Of a DNA stretch of 64,000 nucleotides, positions 21,860 through 34,607 are shown piece after piece. The position numbers and the translations under genes are program-made. Source of the stretch: Fomes fomentarius (taxonomy: Eukaryota > Basidiomycota > Agaricomycetes > Polyporales > Polyporaceae); the NCBI GenBank assembly GCA_022606135.1, contig JABYQN010000008.1:496001-560000 (forward strand). Reading direction: 5' to 3'. Position 1 is the first letter of the stretch. Every line of letters begins with the position of its first letter. The notes beneath the pieces are model-generated. The model searched no databases. It was given only the letters and a program-made list of their open reading frames with translations, and had not been told where the DNA came from.

Positions 21860-23703
21860 GTGCTGAGCCTGCGGCGTCGTGGCGTGCGAGCGTGAACGTA
21901 GTCTTCTTGGGTTGATCGTGTTGGACTATGGACTCTGCGAGGGTGGCATTGGACATTTATTCACCAGGATGCGGACATTTTGTTCTTTGGATGACTGGAG
22001 CGGACAACTCTGACGGCACACTCGGTCCGCGGTGTCCACTGCCCTGACCCTCGGTGCCGTCGAGTCTTCCTTCCCCTGGGTTCTGCTGTCGCCTACATTG
22101 TATGTAGTAATTATCAGTCGCAGTCTAGTTTTCTTGATTCTTGTATTTCGTTGCGAGCCGCAGCTGACACACGAGCAGTCTGCCAAGCCCACGGCATACC
22201 CATACTTAGTAGCGGTTACCCCTCATAATACAGGCTCATACTCTTGACATCGTCGTCCACGCCCAGAGCACTTGGATCGTTGGTGGAACAAATTCAGGCC
22301 CCGCCTCTCAATTGATCTCCTTGAGATCACGTTGGATGGTTATCCACGCCTCCAACTTCCTTTCGACTGACCTGTGGAGAGCTACGAACACAGGCTCACA
22401 GATAAGCAATATCCGTGTTCAAACATGTCGTACATCACAGAATCCGGATCCGGTCTACTCTCGACTCTCATCCTCCCCGACGAATGTCGCGGGGCATCCG
22501 CCAAGCCTTTCGAGGCGTCCAATGCACTTGGCACGATTGATCTTTTCTGACATACTCGATTCCGGTCGTCAAGAGGGTTTCCCGTGGCAGAATTCGCTGG
22601 AAAACGGCGAAGCGTCGTTTCCACGACATCCGCACTGTGCAACAGAGTTCGACGGAACAGCGATGTTGCGCCTGACAAGACCAAGACAGAGGCCAAGACC
22701 AAACGTGCTTGCTGCCCATTGGTGAGCTTTCGTCACACTTTCGCGGTGCCTGCATGGTATCGGTACGATTTTCGCCTCGTCCGGATCGTCGTTTTCTTCC
22801 TAAGAATGTCGACCGAGGTCCGAAGATGACCAGTTGTCGAGTGTGTGCGCTGGCGCTCGAGCAGTGGGTCAGGACAAACGAGAGCTATCTGTGCCAAGTC
22901 AATTTATATCTGGACCTGGAAAAGCTCAGTACTCAGTGCTCACAGCATTCTTCTCTCAGATTACGGTCGTTCTGAAGATCAAAGCTTTCAAGTGCGAGAC
23001 CCTCTTCAAAATCGGACGGTTGTACTACTCAACCACCGCTTGCAGCACTCACGTGATGTTGTGTAGCCCGGCACAAGCGCGGCAGAGTCTCAGTCTGTGC
23101 CACGTTCACGGCACAGCTATGTACGACGGTGGCTTGCAAACAACTTTAACCTTCGCTCAACTGCACCATGCCGAACACTCACAAACACAAAGACCAAGAT
23201 GAATATCGCTCCCTCGTGAGGAGCATATTCATGGGCTACCGTTGTCTTGAGAGGCCACTTGTCAAGGGCTTCCGGACAAGCCGACTACACGCGTCTAGCA
23301 TATCATTTCATGACTTTCATCCAGTATGCAAGTTGCTTCCCTTCTCACGACAGAATTACCTGAGATGCGTTCAAATCCGGAAGAGTCGACTTCTTCAGGA
23401 CTCTGTAATGCTGCTATATCCTTTGTCGCACATCCTGGATTGAACGATGGATCACGGACCATTGCTTGAAGGTCTTGTGCTCAGCCCTCTGCCGCGCAGC
23501 TGATCCATCGATCTCCGCAGATTGTATACAGACAAGCACCAGTAATTGGCCTGAGTGGGGGCACGTATCCTCAAGAAAGTCACACAGCGGTCGTAGGTCC
23601 ATTGTTTGCTAGTTATGTAATCTCACCAGTCCGAGCTGACATCGATTCTCAAGAGCATATACCCATTCAGACAACGTTCTGACCATACTACGGGACCTTC
23701 ACC
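21860..23703. other. No confident gene
   Basis: A 3' flank followed by about 1.8 kb with only chance-like frames. One 91-residue ATG frame at 23,168-23,443 has a good start context (CACCATG) but no recognisable content. Another at 22,312-22,725 is likewise unassigned. Confidence 0.4.
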
Positions 23704-24147
23704 TTGGGTAGCTGTCAGGAGGCAGTAACGACCGACTTCACCGTCTACATTGTCACACACTCATATAGGAAGCTCACCACCCGTCTCCTCATCCCCAAGA
23801 TATGGCGTGACCCCGTCGTCAGCATGCTCGAAGGACTCTCAGGCGAGCGATTGTGCACAATGAGCGGCCTCCCGTGGCACGTGAATGTCTCTGAGGAAGC
23901 AGCCTTCCAGCTCGTGACCCGAGGCATCCTGCGCCCTGCTCGCACCCAGGAGAACTGTACTGCTACTCCGTCACCGGAAGGAGAAGTTCCCACGTGGATC
24001 TCTGCGTTTACGGGGGCATACCAGTTTCTCGAGAAGGTACTGCTTGATCCAGATGGCTCTGCAAAGAACCCTCCGTCTCCGGTGGAACTAGGCCGCGCGT
24101 CCCTCACGAACATGACCAAGGGAATTTCTATAACTCCTTTTTTTTAA
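23704..24147 (+). other. Orphan coding-like frame, no ATG at its 5' end
   Basis: Open for 147 codons with balanced, protein-like composition (for example KLTTRLLIPKIWRD, MSGLPWHVNVSEEAAF, YQFLEKVLLDPDGS). The frame opens at a TTG, and its first in-frame ATG comes late, so this may be an internal or last exon, or a fragment of a dead gene. It ends at a run of eight T (TTTTTTTTAA), where slippage or a one-base change would alter the C-terminus. I do not recognise the family. Neighbouring sequence offers no clear partner exons. Confidence 0.3.
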
Positions 24148-25583
24148 CGAGCACGGCGACGCGTCTAAATATCGTGTTCCCCATCATTTGCGTCCAGAGA
24201 TGGCGAATAAGACAGGCTCGAATGGACGCATTCCGGGAACCATCTGTTGCATAACTGACGACAACGAGATGAGGCTTGACTCCCCGGGGCATCATGGTGC
24301 GCATACATCCACCCCCAAGTTGACTTCCGCGGTGTGTCATTGCATGCGCATATAGCCATTCATTCGCTTTGATTATCGATGACAGAGCCCTTTCAGACTT
24401 AGGACAAATTGAAGCTTGACCCCAGTCCGTCTTCTACCTCTCACCCATCGACAGCCCAACACAGGGAAACTGACCGTAGTCCTCGCGCGCGTCTTCTCGT
24501 CCGGGTCTTCCGCGGACCTTGACATCGTCACGCTGCCCTGCTCTGGCTCCAAGAGCTCCGACAACAACGCGATCGCAGACGCAAGATCCCGAATGGCCAA
24601 GCCACGTCCCAAGTGAGACATGGACGAAGAAGACCCGCGGCACGTCCTCGAGTGCATATTCTCGGTCCATCTCTCTTCCTTTCCTTCTTCCCCGACGCGC
24701 TCAGAGCTTCACTGATTTCTAACATTCCACCCATCTTCTCTTCTATGTATCACTTGGCAATCAATCGTTCGGCCTTCCAGACACCCGCCGCTGTTGCTAG
24801 TGCTGCTGGCGCCTCCGCTAGTGGTTGAACAACTGCGCCCATGCCAACGTCAATGCGAGCGATGCCAACGCCTACCACAACGACCGCAATAATGGCCCAT
24901 CGTAACAAGCTCGACTTCTGCGCGCAGGTCACACCGCCCGTGCCCACATCCAACATGTCCAACATCCGTGGTACCGTTATCATCTCGAACATCCGTGCGC
25001 CATCCAGAGAACCTGATGACAGCGCGCACGACGCTGACCTAGGTCACAACGGCACAGGCTCAACGCTCAGGCCAAGAGACTCATACTCCCAAGACCGCCC
25101 CCACCCAAGCTCACGGACGCGCACCCGCCCGCTATGCTCGATGTTCCTTCACCGCAACATGCCCCGTTAACCCTCGTGAGCTGTGTCTCACGACGCATGA
25201 CACCCGCGCGTTCGGCAAATGCTCGTTCCACCCTATGCCATACGCCGGGGGCTGGAGAAGACCCTACTCACGAAGCGGGTTTCGAGGCTGTGATCGGGAG
25301 GAAACGAACCTGTATTACAATCTTTCGTAAACCGTAAACGTAAATACCGGGGGAAGCAAGGAGGCGCGGAGGAGGGGGGCATTAGAGCTTGAGCGTAAGA
25401 GCATAACGGTTCAGCCAGCACTATCATTCTATGCCATTCGACAGGAACCGAAGGGCCGTGCTCGACACAGCCGGGCACCAGCGAATCACGACCATACACA
25501 TCGTCCGATGTCCGACGTCCGACAAGAAGTCAAGAGGCAATCGGTGGGGCAAACGCAATACATTATTTTCAGGACATGAGTAT
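24148..25583. other. No confident gene
   Basis: Minus-strand frame 24,992-24,750 (80 residues, ATG) contains a hydrophobic stretch like WAIIAVVVVGVGIA and could be a small exon, but nothing flanking supports it. The overlapping plus-strand frame 24,841-25,170 is low in complexity (Thr/Pro/Arg). The right end is the 3' flank of the KDEL receptor gene. Confidence 0.4.
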
Positions 25584-27014
25584 TCATGCGGGTAGCTCGA
25601 ACCTCTGTCCTTGCAGCACCCTGCGCACGTTGTGGTGAGCAGACGTCTATGTCAGGTGTGACGAGACGAAGTACGCACTTCGTGAAGTAGACATAGAAGA
25701 AGTCGAGGTAGAGCGCGGTCTGCACGAGACCGGCGGTGACGGCGATCGGGTCGACCACGTCCTCTGTGAAGTACCTACAACCCGTCATTATTAGTATTAG
25801 TAGCATGTTCTGCCACGCCTCAAGCGCAAGAATAGCACGGAGGACACGTAGGCGATACGGGGCTGGACGTGGCAACTGAACGATGACGCACCGGTACATC
25901 CAATTGGGGATATAGAGCGCCCTGTATGCGCCGAGCGCGGCGAGGTAGTGCGTTGTGATTGTCTCGGCCTCACCGGTGCGCTGGAGCATGAACAGCTGTG
26001 GGAGGATGGCGACAGACTCGAGGAAGATGGAGAAGGACCATAACAGCTCGGAGACTGTGAACCGGTAGTGGAAGAGTAGGGCGAGGACGACGCAGGGGCC
26101 AAGCAGGTACTCGATGCGGAATGTATCTATGGAAGGGTCGTGTGTTGGCCTAGCGGATACCAGATGTACGGAGAGCGTGGTGGAAGAATCAATTGTAAGG
26201 TTGAGGTCAGATAGATACTTTGTAAGGCTGGTTGGAGGGACGCACCTGTACTTGACCTTCATGAGGTAGAGGATATAGCAACTGCTCGCAATGAAGAAGA
26301 CCTTCATGGCGAAGTTGTACAGGGAGACCCATTCGTAGAAGAGGTCAAGGTAGCGCGCGATGAACACTGTCGCGTACAGTGCCTGCGTCTTGAACGAAAT
26401 ACCTGCGTAATGGTGTCAGCTTGGCCCATGGGCGACAAAGTGAAGGCCAGCAGGAGCAAGCATGCAGGGGATACTTGGACAGCATATACTCCATCACTTA
26501 GATGAGCGAAAGGTGAGATAGCACGTAATGGACCATAGTCGCGTTCTCCACGATATATCAACACTCGACCCCAAACGTCAACCTCTGCACAAGCTCTCCG
26601 ATATAATCTTCACCGCGAGGGATAGTAACCCTTAGCGGGGCCAGTGGAAGCAGCGATTTGAGTAGCCGACTTGCAATGCGCTAGGTGCAGTAGACGGCGC
26701 AGTTGAGGGACGACTCAGAGAGGCCTTCTTTCACGACGCGTCCGAGTACTTGAGCATGTCCTCCCATTCCGCGGTTCCGCACGCCCCAGCTCAACACAAT
26801 ATCCCACACGCACAGGCCGTCCAGTACCCTCCAAGCTCCGACCTTCAAATTAGATGCAACGTACCTCGACATGACCGCGTTGACTGTATCTTCTGCAGCA
26901 GAATAAATATGGATGCCAAATGGGACAAGTCCCCTGGAACGCCCAGACGCAACTCAGCCTCGACGCAACGGACATGAGAGAGAGAAGCATACCAAAGAGC
27001 CGGAACAAGTTCAT
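25584..27014 (-). CDS. ERD2: ER lumen protein-retaining (KDEL/HDEL) receptor
   Basis: Seven-helix Golgi receptor that returns escaped ER residents with C-terminal HDEL/KDEL to the ER. Six exons: 27014-26993, 26933-26865, 26402-26246, 26149-25892, 25774-25679, 25620-25584; 212 residues, exactly the family length. Landmarks: MNLFRLFGDLSHLASIFILL at the start, STRSCRGISFKTQALYATVF (signal-binding region), FIARYLDLF, DTFRIEYLLGPC, WSFSIFLESVAILPQLFML, LGAYRALYIPNW, RYFTEDVVDPIAV and the tail FTKVLQGQRFELPA. All junctions keep frame. The second intron is long (462 nt); the others are 58-117 nt. With the lectin at 17-19 kb this is a second ER-Golgi trafficking gene within 10 kb, both on the minus strand, but nothing shows co-regulation. 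Confidence 0.96.
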
Positions 27015-27503
27015 GGCAAAGAACGAAGGGGTGCTGGGGGGAGAAGACGGAGAGCCTGGCGGCGAGGGCGATGACGAGGAGCAGACCGCAACTGCGACGT
27101 GTAATGTCTGTCCTCAAGCGCCCTGCACTTCCTCGGTAACTGCCGGAGGAAACTCCAGCCGTCGATTTAAGCGGCCGGCTGACCCGAGGCTCATACTTTC
27201 ACCTCAAGGCTCAGACAGCTTCTTCAAGTAAATATCTCGGACAGGTGTGGATGTGCGTGTTCACACGAGCAATTACTCAATTCCGTCCTACCTAGAGAGT
27301 TGTCATGGTTCGCTGTCGACTATCGTCTTTCTAATACTATATAATAGCGCACGCTGATGTGATGTCTCGCCCGTTCAAGCTCCGACATCTACTCGAACTT
27401 AAGATATATCAACGTTGTCCTTGACCGTCATCTAGACACATGCGAATGTAAGTGGCTAATTCTGTCCACAAAGCCCACATATACTAATCACCCACCAGCT
27501 TCG
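27015..27503. other. Divergent promoter region, KDEL receptor / HET gene
   Basis: About 490 bp between two divergent starts. A possible 5'-UTR intron with AG at 27,496-27,499 (CACCAG) lies just before the HET gene ATG. No other feature seen. Confidence 0.4.
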
Positions 27504-29382
27504 ATGTGGCTCCTCACCACCAGTCGGGCGGAATTGAAGCATTTCCCGACACCCGAGAGCGTCCCAGGAGGGTACGCGATTCTATCGCACTGCTGGACTG
27601 AGCATGAACAGTCTTTTGACGACATTCATACTCTTCATACGATATGTGGAGAGTCTGGCGCCAATCCACGTTCTCTCGCATCCATGAAGATCCGGAACTT
27701 CCTACGGCTCGCGCAGAAACACGGTTACCAATGGGTATGGATAGACACCTGCTGCATCGACCAGCGCAGCAGCTCCGACCTCTCCGAAGCGATCAACTCG
27801 ATGTACCGCTACTATGCATTGGCACAGGTGTGCTACGTCTACCTGGCGGACGTGCCTGCTCGCGATCCGGAGTCAGCGCATTTCCGCTCCAGTAGGTGGC
27901 ACACACGTGGATGGACACTGCAGGAGCTCATCGCGCCGGACGTCGTCGTATTTCTCTCCATGGAGTGGACCGTGCTCGGAACCAAGTGCGATCTGGCCGA
28001 TCTTCTCGCCTCGGTCACGCACATTCCCGCAGCTGTATTAAGATTGGAGCAAGAACATACCGACATATGTATAGCCGCACGCATGAGCTGGGCGTCGTCC
28101 AGGGAGACCACACGTCCCGAAGACGAGGCGTATTGCCTCATGGGAATATTCGATGTCAACATGCCGATTCTGTATGGTGAAGGTCGACAAGCGTTCCGCA
28201 GGCTGCAAGAGGGAATTATGAAGAAGACGGTTGACACGTCGCTCTTCGTGTGGGGAAGCACTTGGCTTGAGCCTGCGCCACCGGATGCGGCGTCCTCCTC
28301 TCATGACCACGTCGATGACGCCTCATACCTCCTTGCACCAGCACCTTCCGCCTTCCGCGAATGCCACTCCGTAGTGTTGACGACTCCTCGCGCTCCCCAC
28401 CGAAAGAACAAGGTGGGTTCACAATTATACGACAAATCAATGGATCTAACGCTCATCACACATGCAGAACGCAATCGTGCGCTGTATCGATCGATTCAAT
28501 CGGCGTTTAAGTACTAGTACTGCGCTCACGGGCCTACCAACATTCAACCCATCGTCCTTCGGTGTACTGACCCGTATTCCTGTGATCGAAATATGTGGAC
28601 TCGTGATCGCTCTCTTATTCTGCCGTTCCGGAGAGGGTCACCAACTTGGGCTGCTGCTTCACCCATGTTCTGACTTTCCCTACCCAGCCCCCGGACGCCC
28701 GCTCTTCCACACCGGTTTCATTCCCATATCCGCATCTTCGTTGCCTTCTCGTCTGATCACTGTCGGGAAGACGCTCGACGACCTCCAGATCGGGGGCAAG
28801 CGGGTGACAGCCCGCTGGCGAGAGGTTTACCTTACATATCAGCCGCCCCCGCAGATGTCGAAGCACATCCTGATGAACCGCAGCATCGAGACATGCTTCC
28901 GCATACCCCCTCTACTAGTCGAGGAGCTTTCCTCTCATGGTTGGGAAACATCCCTCCGCGGCTTCTTCGGGGACCCGAAGTGGACTGGGAATCCGCCGGC
29001 GAGCATGACGTTGGTGAACACGCAGTGGAGGCGCTGCCGCTTCGTTGTGTGGCTCGGGACGTGTGCGGCGACACCGAACAGTCACTGGGCGAATGTCGTC
29101 CCCCTGGACCGTACCCCAGGAAATTCTCCGATCACGAAATCCCCCGGCGAGCACGACTGCTCGACAGACCATATTGCAGATTGGGCCCGGAAAACGTGCG
29201 CACAGGTGATCGAGCTGGCTGACTCGGAGCAATCTGAGCTGCTGCACGGTAAGAGGTTCATTTGTCGGTATCGGGTCAAGCTGTCGTTCGTGCGTTGTCA
29301 GTTGAATCCGCGCCGGACTCTTGTTGTGCATGTAGATGTCACGGATCTTGGTAGTGTTGGCAGATCTGCTCGTCGTGCGTGA
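27504..29382 (+). CDS. HET-domain protein (heterokaryon incompatibility type)
   Basis: HET domains act in fungal non-self recognition and trigger cell death after incompatible fusion; the role of this member is unknown. Two exons: 27504-28412 and 28468-29382; 607 residues. The HET domain spans about 25-170 with GGYAILSHCW, WVWIDTCCIDQRSS, AQVCYVYLADVP and RGWTLQELIAP. The conserved post-HET block follows (EAYCLMGIFDVNMPILYGEG, AFRRLQEGIMKK; DUF8212 in databases, as I recall). The C-terminal half is a diverged, probably ligand- or regulation-related region shared in outline with the genes at 36.1 and 58.3 kb. The start MWLL is the same in all three. It is clearly more distant from the other two than they are from each other. 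Confidence 0.88.
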
Positions 29383-30270
29383 AGGTTGGATCCAAATTCG
29401 ATGGCCCGAGTTGGTGGTCGAGTGTCCGGGCTTTCGACAAAGATTCTCCGGCTATGTCCTTGACCATGGTGACCAGCGATGGATGGTGACCGACGATGGA
29501 CATGAACGCACATACATCAGTTCTCCTCCGATCCAATGGTCACTTTTGTAGCAATGAAGCATATGGTTGACGTCGAATACTTCCGTTTATTCTAAAGTAA
29601 GCAGAGTCACGTCATGCTGCATCCTGTCGTCGCATAGGAAGCAGATGCCGTTGCAGTCCTCAAACATAATCCAGGGCCACCGTCAAGGGAAGTCTCGAAT
29701 TATACATCTTCACGTGGGCGCGTATCTTGTCGTATATATGACGACGGGCGCATCCCCTGGTGAGCCAACACCAATCATGTCAACCGTTTGAGTTCACCTT
29801 CAGCGACATTCTAATTCTATGTCAGTCTGAGGGATACTTTGGTAGCATCATCATACATTACAGTACTCTCAGCCAGACTATGAGTCTGACCGCTCGGTCT
29901 TAAGACTGATCCCCAGTGTATAGTTGCCCGTGGACAGGTTCGGTATACAGCGAGTCACCGATGTACTACGCATGTTACACATCATGGTGAGTGGTTCCTT
30001 TTCCTCACACGTTGCCTCCACAAATAACCTGCACCGATTCCTTCTTGCATAGACTTGACATCGACATGCAGTGCCATCTGAAGCAATCTGATACGGACAT
30101 GGGCATGGCAGCAATCAGATGAGTCACGTCTAAGTCGAAGCATAGAACAAGTTCGCTCCCTTTAGTATCTACCAGCAGTGACGAAGCAGTGCGTTAGACA
30201 ACAGGTATTTGAAGTGGAGTGACCCATGTCTCTCCTGCTGAAACCTCCTCGACTCCTGATATCCTGATCC
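29383..30270. other. No gene seen
   Basis: 3' flank of the first HET gene and 5' flank of the membrane protein gene. A 71-codon frame at 29,336-29,551 overlaps the HET 3' end in another register and looks incidental. Confidence 0.4.
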
Positions 30271-31899
30271 ATGTCTTCAGACTCGAATTACGTCGGGATC
30301 GTGAACTATTTTGAGTCTAGGTGAATGTTCTCTACCCTTCTATTCTCCTAGGTCTGACAGAACAAAACAAGATATCTTTACAATCTCTGCCAGTTCTCCG
30401 CCCTCGGTGCGCTCTCACTCAGCATGGTCTATATGGGGTTCTCACGTCAAATGCTTTGAACGGGAATGGGGGTAAATAGCGCTACTACTCCACGACACCA
30501 TCCTCACGTTCGGAACCGAGGTAGACGTAGTGTGGAACCGGGGCAAAGTGACGATCGCGGGGTGCTTGCACATCGTCAACCGTTACGCCCAGATTGCGGT
30601 ATCTATTTCCTCCTTGGTCCTCAGCTTCCCTGTGAGCGACCTTGTGAGTGCTCATCACTATCTCTCCAACATGGAATCATACTCATTCTCTCCTGTAGAC
30701 GTTAGTTGTTTATTATATTCCGCTCTATACAGACTGCCCTCATTTCATGTGACGTAGATGCGGCTCACTAGGCGTGTTTCAGTCAATCGCTATGGTACTC
30801 CCGTATTCCGCTTGGGCTGGTACGTCCCTCTGAGAACATTGACAGATCTACGTTGATATCGATTGCTCGCAGTATTCACAGGCCTACGGATGCATGCCCT
30901 TTCCAATGGTAACAAATACCTCTCTGTTTTAGTACTCGTGCTGAGCGCAGTTTACGTCGTTCCGAATATGGTATGTGAACAAATCAGCAAGATAGGTACG
31001 AGACAACGCTAAGACAAGAATCCTAGGTCGTCGATCTCATGGGGGAATATCTGAACGATCCCTACCCGCTGGTGTGTCATAAAGACGTGAATGTGCCAAA
31101 GCCTGTGATTGCACCACGGTATGTTTTCATTTCGTGCATGTTGGACAACGTCATCAGCTCAGTGCTCGCATTCTCCTAGTCAGTCATTTAGCTAGCTCGT
31201 AGGTTGCCTAGCTCTACTCATTCACATGCACTTTATAGTATTAGTCGCATCCCGCGCTGCTCCAATGCTGGGAGAGTTCATAGCTCTGTTGTGGACGTTC
31301 AAGATGACTTGGAAGCGCCATAGCTTCGCATCTTCAGCGTATGGAAGAGGTCAGACCCTGACAGGGGTTATACAGAGGAACGGTAAATCTAATGCCCCCT
31401 GTTCATTGATTTAGTCAAACAGCTCACTATCTCAACCAGGAACAGCCTGCTTTCTGTTAGTGGTGCTATCGGACTTGGTAGTATAAACAGGTGCTAACAT
31501 TGAATCGTATAGCGTGCCACTTTTATCGAACGCGACAACTTTGGCCCTTTTCATAACTGTACGTGTTGTACGTTCACAATATAACCCAGGTCTGATCGTA
31601 CACTGATTATGCTTTTCAAAGAATCACAACCAAGTCACCTTATTACAGCAAGTGATCATATGTTTTAGAGACCCGTATGTCCAGTCAAGATTGTGAGTCT
31701 GGCTGCGTCTGACTGATCAAATGTTGATGGCAGCTTTACCACCATCCTCATCTCACACTACTTGCTTGACCTTGGGAGGCTTGCTAGGCGTATCGATGAT
31801 CAAGCCAACAATTCAAACAGTGCCCTCGTGATTGATACAATCCCTACATTCGTCCTCTCAGAGATAGAGGCGGACTTCGTTGAAGAGGAACTCGACTAA
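30271..31899 (+). CDS. DUF6533-like integral membrane protein
   Basis: Member of a large mushroom family of seven-helix membrane proteins with no known function. The ATG at 30271 (MSSDSNYVGIVNYFES) is the best start, followed by several short introns. Readable exons include DTILTFGTEVDVVWNRGK with IVNRY (the family's YD-LLT--EI--VW block), GLRMHALSNGNKYLSVL with VLSAVYVVPNM, then VVDLMGEYLNDPYPLVCH, then SRAAPMLGEFIALLWTFK (family: SR---L-D---L--TW-K), LISHYLLDLGRLARR, and a final acidic tail EIEADFVEEELD before TAA at 31897-31899. I could not fix every junction, especially the one near 30,440-30,485, so the gene may be alive or slightly damaged. Exon order and family call are solid. Confidence 0.7.
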
Positions 31900-32828
31900 G
31901 TCGAGGCTTTGCGGAAGTCCATTCTACGGACAACAGCCAATCGTAATGGACACTGCTATTAGAGGGAGTGCCAATAACACACGGACACGGACACAGACAC
32001 GGACATGGACACGGACACGGATACGGACACGGACACAGACACGGACACGGACACGGACACAGACACGGACACGGACACGGACACAGATGCGGACACAGAC
32101 ATAGACACGGACAGAATCACTGTATTAGGTTTTATCCTAAGACAGCTAGCTCTTCTCTCGCCAGGGAGACAGGATAGGAGGCTGTAGTGGGAGAGTGTCC
32201 TATCACAGACATGGCAGGCGAACTGTAATGTAGTACACTTTTACTATCAGTATCAAAGCCGGGCGCGATCAGGATTGATGTGTTTATTAAATGTTCTTAA
32301 TGTATGGAGTTGCTCTATCAGCCTCTATCTCCGAAGAGAGGACGCATCAATTAAGGTTCAATTCTTCTCCCACCAGTACAGGAAGAGCATGTGAAGTAAC
32401 GGCTGTGAGAAGAAAGGCGGCGATGACACCGAACACTGACAGAAGTGGTACCATAATACAGACTCGTGTCGATTTCGGCAAGGGCAGTCGCAAACTCGCA
32501 CTGGCAACTAGGCTCGGTAACACTGGCAGTGTTTCGGTTCGAGCTTCGTCGTTTGCAAGTACAATTTCACACGGGGTGCATGTTGGGAGCACCCAGCAAA
32601 AGCGCGCCCAGTTTGACCGGGACCTGTGCCATCACGTCCCGACCGAGTTTAACTGACAACGTCGCTGGGGAGGAATGGATACGTCACGTCAGGGCACTTC
32701 CATCAGGAGGGGCGTCGCAAACGTATGGCGTACCCGCGGTGAATTAAAGCGGTGAGCAGTGCCCTGAATAGCACCGTGGCACTGTACCAAGCCCTCTTTA
32801 CGCTCCTCAGAGTATCCTGTCCACCATA
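31900..32828. other. Spacer with hexanucleotide array
   Basis: Contains the repeat array listed separately (about 31,978-32,113) and otherwise no coding signal. Frames on both strands at 32,290-32,750 are unassigned. Confidence 0.4.
31978..32113 (+). repeat. (GGACAC)n-type degenerate hexanucleotide array
   Basis: About 136 bp of tandem GGACAC units with occasional variants (CAGACA, GGATAC, GGACAT). Because the unit is six bases and stop-poor, all three plus-strand frames stay open through it, one reading (Asp-Thr)n. It lies 79 bp after the stop of the DUF6533-like gene, so it could be in the 3' UTR. Confidence 0.9.
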
Positions 32829-34442
32829 ATGGCGGATGTACACTCCTTTCCGCTACCGCAAGCTGAGGTACTATTTCGGCGTAATCTGTGATGACGAGCG
32901 CGTTAACGCTAACACACTGCTGCAGCTCATTGCTTTATTTCTTGAGTCTCTCCTCTTTGGCGCCTTTTCCGTTCTCTACTTCATCTCGATATGGATCCTA
33001 ATGTACAGGGATAAGCATCATGGGCGAACAAAGCTGCACAAGTGGATGCTGGCAACAGCGACCACTATGTTCGTACTCGCGATCACGGTGAGTGGATGAG
33101 TGGGTCGTGCCACCCCGACGGATGAATGTTCTCATGCTTCTTCGCTATAGCATCTCTGCTTTGATTTACATCGAGCCATAGCCGGCTTCGTCACTCATGG
33201 TAGCACTCTCAATGGCACCCTCGACTTCTGCACTCATCTCGTTGCTCGCCACCTACCTCGCCGGCTCGAATGCTCAGTATGTATGCCTTGACTCGCTGCA
33301 GCCTCTCATCGTAAGTCGTCGTAAATCAAATATCTCACTCATCATTTCAAGTCGATTTATTGCAGGGAATCGTCTTCACCTTGATAATGATGATAATGAT
33401 GCGGGACGAACTGATCGAGACCACTGGCGAATCGTCACGCGGAGCTTCCGTCGGTGCAGATTCGCGTATCAGCGCCGCGCCGGTCCACCACCCTGCGCAA
33501 TCCCAGCAATATTCTATGCGTCCACTTGCAATCAACACCTCCGTGTCGAAGACACACGACCATTCCAACCTGGAGGAGTTTGATGACGGAAATCCTGGTG
33601 CCATTGATGTCGAAAAGGATCCGGATCTAGAGAGTGGCGACAGAAGCACTACTTTAGTGCCCAACCGCCTCCATTCTGTCCTATCCTTCGAACACCCTCA
33701 GCGCTCGCATCAACCCACGAGAATGACTCATACAGATCTAGGCTCTCCATTCTCTCCAGTTCATGCTACCCACGTTCAGGCAGGCCACGGAACTTCACCT
33801 TGCGAGCCCGTAGTAGACTCTCGCTCTACACCTGGTGAAGGAGATGACTGGGATAATGATGACGACTTGGTGGGATGCGTCCCGACGCCACTAGGACTCA
33901 CAGCGGGGACGACCACCCCGGAGAAGACATCTCGCCCTTCTTCCTTCATCCCCTCCACACCCGTGTCCGCATCCCATGACTCCGACGGCGCATCCGTGAA
34001 GACGTCGTCAACACTTCCGCCCTCCTACCGGACAAGGCGTTCCATCCCTGATCTCATCTCGGCTTCACCGCATCCCCTTCCTCCTCTGCCCAATCAAAAT
34101 AACTACCCTCGCGCTCCACCTTCCGCATATCCGGGTGCACTCGAATTCTATCAACGCCCGAACACCGTCGTGGAGTCCGGCGAGACGCTTGATGATAGAC
34201 AGGTGCTCCCGAACGTTCCGGACCATGGAGGCGACAGCGATGATGAGCGTCGTGGTGATAGCAGGAATGGACGCCAGGTCCGTCAAGTACGTAAGCGGAG
34301 CACGGATGGTGGCATTCGTTTGGATGGAGGACCGGTAGGGTATGTGCCAACTTCCCTCCAAAGCCCGGCTGTGGCTGTGGATGTCGAGGACGAATTTCAG
34401 GCTGGCTCGACTCGGCCTCCTTCATACCGTCAAACGAGTTAA
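32829..34442 (+). pseudogene. Multi-pass membrane protein gene with its middle deleted
   Basis: Exons 32829-32867 and 32926-33087 give a clean N-terminus (MADVHSFPLPQAE, then a 62-nt intron, then LIALFLESLLFGAFSVLYF) covering the first two helices of a mushroom membrane-protein family. The exon from about 33,150 (HLCFDLHRAIAGF) continues for about 20 codons; the sequence then jumps, in another frame, to SALISLLATYLAGSNAQ, which is the late helix of the family. An intron (33311-33365) and a 358-codon last exon (GIVFTLI, then a long polar tail rich in Ser, Pro and Asp) follow to TAA at 34440-34442. Four or so helices are missing and the joint near 33,200-33,226 changes frame. The long tail is intact, so a rearranged transcript remains possible. 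Confidence 0.6.
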
Positions 34443-34607
34443 CCTCCACTGGCCGATCATGCTCCTGTAGTACTTCACTCCCTCTCTCTGCAGCTCTTGT
34501 AACTAGTTCGTCCCTTTGTCAGTTGGGAAATACGCCGTGCGCCCCGGATGATCATAACATGCATCTGTCAGAGGCCATGATCTTTAACTCAATCAGACCT
34601 TGGCAGT

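Noticed and set aside
31978..32113. CRISPR-like array
   Set aside because: Contiguous 6-bp tandem units without spacers in a eukaryotic genome.
32005..32187. (Asp-Thr)n protein and its two sister frames
   Set aside because: Direct result of the hexanucleotide array; no start context or conserved flank.
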